Part shown: positions 56,908-64,000 of the stretch, in pieces
Layout of the letters: the number at the start of each line of letters is the position of its first letter
How positions within the stretch are numbered: position 1 is the first letter of the stretch
Assembly: GCF_042453785.1 (NCBI RefSeq)
Contig: NC_091666.1
Span: 26,804,501-26,868,500 of the forward strand
Source: Malus domestica
Taxonomy: Eukaryota > Streptophyta > Magnoliopsida > Rosales > Rosaceae
Direction: 5' to 3'
Length of the DNA stretch: 64,000 nt
Notes under the pieces: generated by a model
Database searches by the model: none
Seen by the model: the letters and a program-made list of their open reading frames with translations, nothing else
Told to the model about the DNA's origin: nothing
Translations under genes and position numbers: made by a program

Positions 56908-59900
56908 TTATTCCATGTCATCATCTGTCATGTCGTCGTCGGCATTGGCATTACTAGCGAACTGGGTAGGCAATGGTAATGATTCATGAAAAGGAGTCTC
57001 TTCAACGCCAACCTTTGTATGGAAATTTTCATGGTCAAGTATCTGATCATCCAAATTTGGTACCACATAATCTTCAATTGCATCACTATCCTCTAATACG
57101 TCAAACAAATCCCTTGGTTGTGTTCGAACAACTACGTGCCAATCTTTTTCAATTGTGTCCTTGACGTAAAATGCTTGTAATGCTTGTGATGCTAATATGA
57201 AAGGATCCTCTTTAAATCCTAATCAATTGAAGTTCACCATAGTAAATCCATATTGATCAGTCTTCATTCCTCATGGACTATCACTATTAACCCATTCGCA
57301 CTTAAATAACATCATAGGTCGACCCCTATCTCCTGGCTCAGCATGACCATAATATTTAACCTCGAACATATCTACAACTCTGCCATAACAATTCACTTGC
57401 CCAATTGCACCAGGAACATTTGCAGGTACAAAGACACCACAATTTTGATTATTATGCTTGTCATCCATAGATTTTATATGAAATCTGAACCCATGAACAA
57501 TGTGACTTTTATATCTACTCACAACCTTGCTAGGATAATTAGCTAGCCAACGCAAGTCTTGAGATATCAACGTGTCATTAGGATGACATCTTGAATTCAT
57601 CTGTAATAAAAATGATGATAAAAGTTGACATGATAACCATAATCATGTTATAATTAAAATGTAAAAATACAAATAAATAATGTGAGTTTTGTATCAACTC
57701 ACATGTTGCTTGAACCATTCTGGAAATTCTTCCTTGCTTAGCTCCTGAATTTGTCGTATAGTTAACCTTTCTCGACGATGTTTCATTTTCAAGAATTCCT
57801 CATGTTGCCTAGGCATTTATGTCCAAATTTAGCTAATTAATTTTTCAAAGTTAAGAAAACCAATAAAACATGAAGACATAAGATTAAACGTTCTTACCTT
57901 CTAAATGGTTATTTAGAATGTATCTATGGCACTGATCAAGAACATTTAGATCGAGCTCCACATTTTCTCATAAACCCATATAACATCCTTTGGAGTCAAA
58001 AATTGATAACCCACCAGACACTCCACGTCCAATACCATCTTCATTTCGGCTTTTACGGGTGCGACGAGACTCGACATCTTTAAGATACATGGAACAGAAG
58101 GACAAGCACTCATCTACCAAATATGCTTCAGCAATGGAACCTTCAGGATGACCCTTATTATGAACATAGCACTTCAACGTTTGCAAATACCTACAATTAT
58201 AAACGAAACGCAAATTATTAGAATTATAAATTAAAGCTATGACTACAATTGCAAAAAATTTATAAAAATTGATTAATTACCGTTCAATTGGATACATCCA
58301 TCACTATTGAACAGGCCCTGCAAGAGCTGCTTCATCTGCCAAGTGAACTGGAAGGTGCACCATTATATCAAAAAATGCAAGAGGAAATATTTTTTCAAGT
58401 TGACATAATGTCAAGGCAATTCTTGAATTCAGTTGCTTGAATCCTTCCTCAGACTCCTTCTTATTACACAACTATCTGAAAATTGCACTCAACTCTAATA
58501 ACATCATAGTAACAGCTTTAGGCAAAACCGGGCATATTGCAAGCGGGAGTAACTGGTGCATTAAAACATGGCAATCGTGACTTTTCAACCCATGTATTTT
58601 TTGTTCATTCACGTGCACACATCTCGATAAATTTGAAGAATATCCATCGGGGACCCGAATGGTAGACAACACTTTGCAAAACGCAGTTTTTTCTTCTCTT
58701 TTCAACGTGAACAATGTTGGAGGTAGAAATGTTCTATTTCCTTCTCTACATGGGTGTTGAGTACGTCTTATGTTCAAGACTTCAAGATCTGCACATGCAA
58801 CCAATCCATCTTTAGACTTTTCTATATCTAGCAATGTTCCCACCACACTGGCACATATATTCTTCTCGATATGCATAACATCGAGATTGTGTCTAATCAA
58901 CAGATGCCTCTAATAAGGTAGTTCATAAAAAATAGATTTGTTCTTCCACTAACTGTTACTACTTGTACTGCCCGAAGTTCTTTTTCTGCATTGCCCAACA
59001 TAAGCATCTTTCTTTGGTTTTCCAAAAGTAAATCTCAATGTAGAAAGTTCTTCGAGACATTGTAAACCAGTCAACTGCCTTGGTGCACTACGATGCTCTC
59101 AACGACCATTGAAATTTATGGTATGCCTTCGAAACCTATGATTATCTTCAAGAAAATGTCGATGCCCTATATAACAAATCTTACAACTCGCTGGCAAGTA
59201 AATAGATTCTTTATCATGCATGCAATGTGGACAGGCTTTAAAGCCATGTGTACTCCATCCTGACAACATTCCATAAGCTAGAAAATCACTTATAGTCCAT
59301 AAGACGGCAGCCTTCATTGTAAAACTTTGGTTGGAATATACATCATGAGTGGGAGTGCCCACCTCCCACAACTCATTCAACTTTTCAATTAGTGGACGAA
59401 TGTATACATCAATCTCTTTACCAGGACTACGCGGTCCTGGTATTAATAGAGACAACAACAAATTTGGTTGCTTCATGCACATCTAGAGCGGCAAATTGTA
59501 AACAGAAAGCACCACAGGCCATGTGTTATGATCATGCCTCATTTTCCCAAAAGGATTAAATCCATCACTGCCCAACCCTAATCTGACATTTCGAATTTCT
59601 AACGCAAAATCTGGATATAAATTATCCAAATGCTTCCATGCAGGAGAATCTGAATGATGCCTCATAAACTCATCCTTAGGACATTCAGTTGCGTGCCACC
59701 TCATATGTTCAGCAGTATGCTGCGACATAAAAAATCGTTGCAATCGTGGTTTTAAAGGAAAATACCACATAATCTTAGCTGCGATCTTTTTTCTTGAGCT
59801 ATCCTCTACGTTGGTAATTTTATATCTTGATTCACCACAAACCGAGTACACGGTCAACTCCGAAGTATCTTTCCAATAGATCATGCAATCATTGGGACAT

Positions 59901-60547
59901 GCATCAATTTTCACATACGTCAGACCCAAGTCATTTATAAGTTTTTTTGCCTTATAATAGGAATCAGACAAACAATCCCCTTCAAGCAACATTTTTTTAA
60001 TTAACTCAAGTAAAGTGGTGAAGATCTCATATGGCATTCCCGCTAAACACTTGATCTGATACAGTCTTACAACCGATTCCAATTTCTTAAACTCTTTACA
60101 TCCTGGCCATAAATCTTGATCTGCCTCTTCAAGCAACCTAAAAAAAGTCTCCACCTCTTCTTGACGCCTTTCCCCAATAGGGGGTTCAGTAGACGGCCCA
60201 ACACCTTCTTCTATTAATGGTTGGACAAATATATCATTAAGAAAATCATGCATACCAGCCACCTCATCTCCTATTTCTACTTCTCCGATTGCCACATTTT
60301 GCTCTCCAATGTTTTTCTCACCATGATGTCGCCACCAAGCGTTTTTATAATCTTTATCCATATCATACAATATGAGATGTTCAACAATAGTGTTCCTAAC
60401 AAAAGTATATCGATTACAACATCTTCTGCAAGGACATCTAAACTTATCAAGGCCAACACCATTTGCAACCGCTTGGTCCAAAAACAAATTAATTCCAGTT
60501 GTATAAGCTTCCAAATTTCGAGCTATCTTCAACCAACTCATGTCCAT
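56908..60547 (-). pseudogene. CACTA tnp2 transposase (Transposase_21), multiple stops
   Basis: From the ATG at 60547 (MDMSWLKIARNLEAYTTGI) it reads: the Transpos_assoc domain with CPCRRCCN; a long linker; and Transposase_21 with TYVKIDACPNDCMIYW, YFPLKPRLQRFF, LGLGSDGFNPFG, LIPGPRSPGKEIDVYIRPLI and RHNLDVMHIEKN. DUF4218-type sequence follows (FFDIMVHLPVHLADEAALAG and, after a GT-AG intron, TLKCYVHNKGHPEGSIAEAY), then a DUF4216-type C-terminus (VKYYGHAEPGDRGRPMMLFK). This is the catalytic DDE-type transposase that cuts the element ends. Stops lie at 59483, about 59100, about 58912, in the WMYPIER block (two) and in the 57190-57275 region, so it is inactive, though nearly full length. Confidence 0.9.
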
Positions 60548-61279
60548 GTTTTACCGCTTTACGAGGGCAAAATATTATGTTGACACTAAAATGCCTACAA
60601 TCTTTCAATCCCTATCATGTAGGGATAACTATTAGAATTTTCAATTTCTATCTTTCAACCCTCGAACTCTATCACGATTGCAATCTTTTAATTTTCAACA
60701 TCTATTATAGTAAAAACAAATTAAAATAACAACAAAAAAGTTATCAAATTATGCTCATCTAATCCATTCTAGTAAATAACAACCAAAAGTTATCAAAGTT
60801 ATCAAAATAACAACAAAAACAAATTAAAATAACAATTAGAGTGCAAAACAAATTAATTTAACATAATATATTCTTATATTACTAAATATTATAGGTTTAT
60901 GTTATATTTAATATGTCAATTTCACATAAATGCTTATAAATATTATTCATTTCCTTTTTCTCATAACAATTCAAGTGACAAAATTAATTCATTCGACTAA
61001 ATATTTATTAATTTAACAAAAATAGTATAAATGTATCTAAGCACTTAAATTAGAACTTTTAAATAAATAAACTTGTGTATTATACAATATAAAATTAAAG
61101 AATTTAGTGATAGAAACCTAAATTATGGAAGAATTCTGTCGTCGATCAAATCTTTATGTACTCAACCAGCTCAAATAAATTCCCTACTAAAATAAATTGT
61201 AAATAAAAATTAAACATAAGTGGAGAAAATAAAAATATTAGAAGCAAGAAAAACTAACTGTTGTGAAGAAGGAACAAAT

Positions 61280-61420
61280 GAAGTTGGTAGAACAAATAAG
61301 AAAGGTGCAAGAGAGAACACGGAAGGGTTTGAAGTTGGAAGAACAAATAAGAAAGGTGCAAGAGAGAACACGGGAGGGTTTGAAATTGGAAGAACGAATA
61401 AGAAAAATGCAAGAGAGGAA
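61280..61420. repeat. 51-bp minisatellite upstream of tnp2
   Basis: 2.7 units start at 61280, 61331 and 61382, each GAAGTTGGAAGAACAAATAA followed by GAAAGGTGCAAGAGAGAACA. The length is a multiple of three, so one + frame repeats LEEQIRKVQERTREGLK, but no start context or family supports a gene. Confidence 0.88.
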
Positions 61421-61449
61421 GAAGAAAACACGGGGGAAGGTATATAAAG

Positions 61450-62100
61450 ATAATTATTATGTCGCTTAAAACCGACACCGAATTTTAAAATATTTAAAAA
61501 AACTAAAATCTATGTCCCTCAGAACCGACGCAGGCTTAAAAATATTTTAAAAAATAAGGACAAGCTTGTGTGGCGTCGAAATAAGGACAAGTTTGCGTCA
61601 GTTAAAACCGACATGTCCCTGACAGTCGTAGCAGGCGGCCTCGAAATAGGCCAAGTTTGCATCGGTTTAAACCAACGTGAGCCTGATGTGGCATCGAAAT
61701 AAGGAAGCTTTTGCAACACTGATTGAAAAGCTCTCCTACTTTATGTCGCTTAAAAACGACACCATTATTTAAAAAATATTAAAATGTATGTTTACGTCGG
61801 TTTAAAAGCGACACCATTATTTTAAAATATTTAAATGTATTTGCACGTCGGTTTAAAAGCGACAACAGTATTTAAAAATATTAAAATGTATGTTTACGTC
61901 GGATTAAAAGCGACACCGACACCAATATTTAAAAATATTAAAATGTATGTTTACGTCAGTTTAAAAGCGACACCATGATTTAAAAATATTAAAATGTATG
62001 TTTACGTCGATTTAAATGCAACACTAGTAATTTATGACGTTTATAAGCGACAGTAAATCCGACGTCATGTTCAGTTAGTGTCGCAACTGTCTTATCCGCC
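61450..62100. repeat. Right subterminal palindromic repeats of CACTA
   Basis: About twelve units of the type TACGTCGGTTTAAAAGCGAC, each followed by ACCATTATTTAAAATATT-like spacer, give a rough period of 55-65 bases. Confidence 0.88.
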
Positions 62101-62589
62101 ACTATATTAAATTAAACCGATACCATCTACTGACACTATAAGACCATTTTGTAGTAGTGTTTAAAGCAATTTATTTACCATGGACGGTTTTGCCGCCTAT
62201 TGCTTTAAGTTTTGATTTATGTGAATGGTGTTGAATTAAAGCTCTTGTCACAAGCTTTATTTACTTAAATGCAATTTATTCATTATGGCTGGAATTACCG
62301 CATATTGCTTTAATTTATTTATTGTACTTATCTTGTGTTACAATGAGTATATATAGGACCTGAAGTTCCTTGATCAGATCAGAACCTACGGTTTCTTGAT
62401 CCTCATCATATAAAATGATTGGACCCGAAGTTCCATCACACAAAAAGATCAGGTATGAAGCCCCTTGATCCTGAAGATCAGGACATGAAATTCCTTGATG
62501 AGTACTGTAAGTTTGAAGTGTTGCAGTGCCTCAACTTAATTGTAATAATAAGAGTCTCAGTCTACAGACTACTAAATAATGACCAGAAA

Positions 62590-63480
62590 TTCCTCATGCC
62601 CATACTCAAAATGGTTTAGCAGAAGCATTTATTAAGCGAATGAAATTGATTACCCACGCTCTGCTCATGAAAACGAAATTGCAAGTTTTCTACATGTGGA
62701 CATGCCATTTTACATAATTCATTAGTAAGTTTGGTTGAGACCAGTTGCCAACCATCAATATTTCTCAGTACAACTTGTGTTTAGGCACCAGCAAAACATT
62801 ACACATTTACAAGTTTTTGGTTGTATTATCTATGTGCCTGTAGTACTGCCACAATGTACTAAAATAAGGCATCAATACAAACTGGGAATTTATGTTGAAT
62901 TTGATCCACTATCTATCATTCAACATTTGGAACCCTTGACTGGGGATATATTTACCGCATGATTTGTAGACTATGATAAAACAGTTTTCCCACCATTAGG
63001 GGGAGAAAATAACATCATTTCAGAAGAATGATGAGTAAATATCATTCCAAAAGAACGATGAGAAAATATCATTAAAGAAGAATAATAAGAAAATACCGTT
63101 CCAGAAGAACGAAGAGAATTTGTCTTATTTTGATTCACGAAGCAATCAATGAGAAAATGAAATAGGAATAATTGAATGATGCAACGAAAGTGATGAAATC
63201 ATATATACTTGCTGCAAATGTGCCTACAAGAATTGATGTCCCTGTTGGACAAAATAATATGGCAACAAATGATTTATCTGTTGCACGCCTAAAGCATGGC
63301 AGACCCTCACTCAAAAGATTCAGTCCTTTGAAAGAAGAAGAATATTGCATTATTGAACTATTTCATTCCCGAAGCATAACTGTTGCACGCCAGAAGCATA
63401 ACAGTCGCCGCATGGATACACGTCCCAAAAAGGACAATCCGTGGACATGGGAATATTCATGTCTCATTCATGAAGCATGA
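62590..63480 (+). pseudogene. Copia pol: integrase C-terminal region and linker
   Basis: In shifting frames it reads PHAHTQNGLAEAFIKRMKLI, HLQVFGCIIYVPVV, KLGIYVEFDPLSIIQHLEPL and TGDIFTA, which is the end of the Copia integrase core with its GLAEAFIKR helix and the conserved P-T-----YLEP-TGDLFTA block. After the PPLGG motif come AANVPTRIDVPVGQ and ARLKHGRPSLKRF, matching the proline/lysine-rich linker before reverse transcriptase. Many stops; inactive. Confidence 0.78.
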
Positions 63481-64000
63481 TAGACGTATAGGTTCCAAAT
63501 GACTCAACTCCCGAAAGTGGAGATTAAAATCCAAGCTCTATAACACTCTAGAAGAGGTTATGATCCACATTCTCTAAATTACGACTATCCTGGAAGAGAT
63601 GGTGTAATGCCCTTGAAGAGGTAATGAATATCCAAAGAAATGAAAAGCTTTTATGCATGCGCATGCACATGAGAATATGGGATCATAGATTGATGATAAC
63701 CAATGGTAATTTTGGTTTTTACAAGTAGCTACTAAATTCATCAATGAGCTGTGTTGATATTGAGTCTCGTTCTTTTTCGTCAACAAAATTATTGGCCAAA
63801 ATAGAGAAAGGTAATTCCATTACAATTTTGTAAGAACGTGAAGAAATGGACCTATATATATATATATTTGAATAAAATACAAATAGCCAAAAAGATGTTG
63901 AACCAAGGAGGTTACATATGAGCATTTTGTAATACAGTGAATTACACTCACATGATATGACACAAGGTTACTAATTGAAACCTAAAATTATACTCTTGTA
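63481..64000 (+). other. Decayed Copia pol, window edge
   Basis: Short pieces such as KAFMHAHENMG-like and TKFINEL resemble the Copia linker to reverse transcriptase, but frames change too often for a firm call. An AT run lies at 63853-63868. Confidence 0.4.

Larger units (their letters stand above)
52983..62159. mobile_element. CACTA (En/Spm) transposon, 9177 bp, target duplication TTT
   Basis: The left end is CACTACTACAAAAGGCC and the right end, inverted, is CACTACTACAAAATGGTC; the 13-base terminal repeat is perfect. TTT flanks both ends (52980-52982, 62160-62162). Both subterminal zones (53000-53400, 61450-62100) are filled with copies of GTCGCTTAAAAGCGAC and variants. Two minus-strand gene relics lie inside: a TnpA/Transposase_24-like gene (53852-55689) and a tnp2 transposase (56908-60547). 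It sits inside a Copia element. Confidence 0.95.
52825..62322. repeat. 106-bp tandem repeat of the Copia element, split by CACTA
   Basis: Units start with TTTATGTGAATGGTG at 52825, 52931 and 62216. The middle unit consists of 52931-52982 plus 62163-62215, which together give the right length, confirming that the CACTA element landed within it. Confidence 0.85.
62163..64000 (+). mobile_element. Copia internal region, right of the CACTA insertion (runs off the window)
   Basis: It continues the Copia element that begins at 51591. After the tandem repeat and a leader with TTCCTTGATC repeats it holds decayed pol sequence from about 62590. No 3' LTR is reached. Confidence 0.7.

Noticed and set aside
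61220-61478. A coiled-coil gene in the minisatellite
   Set aside because: Repeat in all frames and no conserved context; kept as a repeat only.

Overview
The window is nuclear DNA of a dicot plant. It has intron-containing genes with GT-AG splice sites, a nuclear tRNA gene, plant-only families (SWEET, LRK10-like receptor kinases, DUF1639) and a dense load of plant transposons. The MITE, CACTA and LTR types look like those of woody Rosaceae (apple or pear group); that placement comes from family familiarity and was not computed.

Layout. 1-5.2 kb is a small gene-rich stretch: the last exon of the mitochondrial import chaperone TIM8 (+), a decayed RING-H2 gene (+), and a complete five-exon DHHC palmitoyltransferase (-). 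5.4-6.0 kb holds two MITEs. 7.5-35.5 kb is a tandem cluster of three LRK10-like receptor kinases, all on +. Copy 1 (7571-11025) looks intact. Copy 2 (18580-21503) is a dead ectodomain split by three insertions, and its kinase exon has been deleted. Copy 3 (25595-35458) has an intact reading frame, but intron 1 has swollen to 7.4 kb through a tandem triplication plus transposon insertions. Between and inside the copies lie hAT elements, solo LTRs, a truncated Copia gag, a DUF1639 exon fragment and nested fold-back DNA. A tRNA-Gln(TTG) gene follows at 35.9 kb (-). 36-45 kb is gene-poor, with MITEs and a deleted Gypsy element. A complete clade III-type SWEET sugar transporter lies at 45641-48004 (+). 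From 48 kb on there are MITEs, a solo LTR and an RNase H-like fragment. A Copia retrotransposon then starts at 51.6 kb and runs to the window edge. It is interrupted by a 9.18-kb CACTA (En/Spm) element (52983-62159) with its 3-bp target duplication still visible.

The most unusual object is a 1.18-kb non-autonomous hAT-like element (26939-28117) inside intron 1 of receptor-kinase copy 3. It carries pieces of two unrelated host genes: a LysM receptor-kinase ectodomain and, on the opposite strand, an almost full-length LYRM4/ISD11 reading frame. Around it, the 3' end of exon 1 with its splice donor, fused to the end of a hAT transposase, is present three times in tandem. The expressed genes are probably independent: organelle import, protein lipidation, surface perception and sugar efflux. 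The receptor-kinase cluster behaves as a birth-and-death family in a transposon-rich setting.
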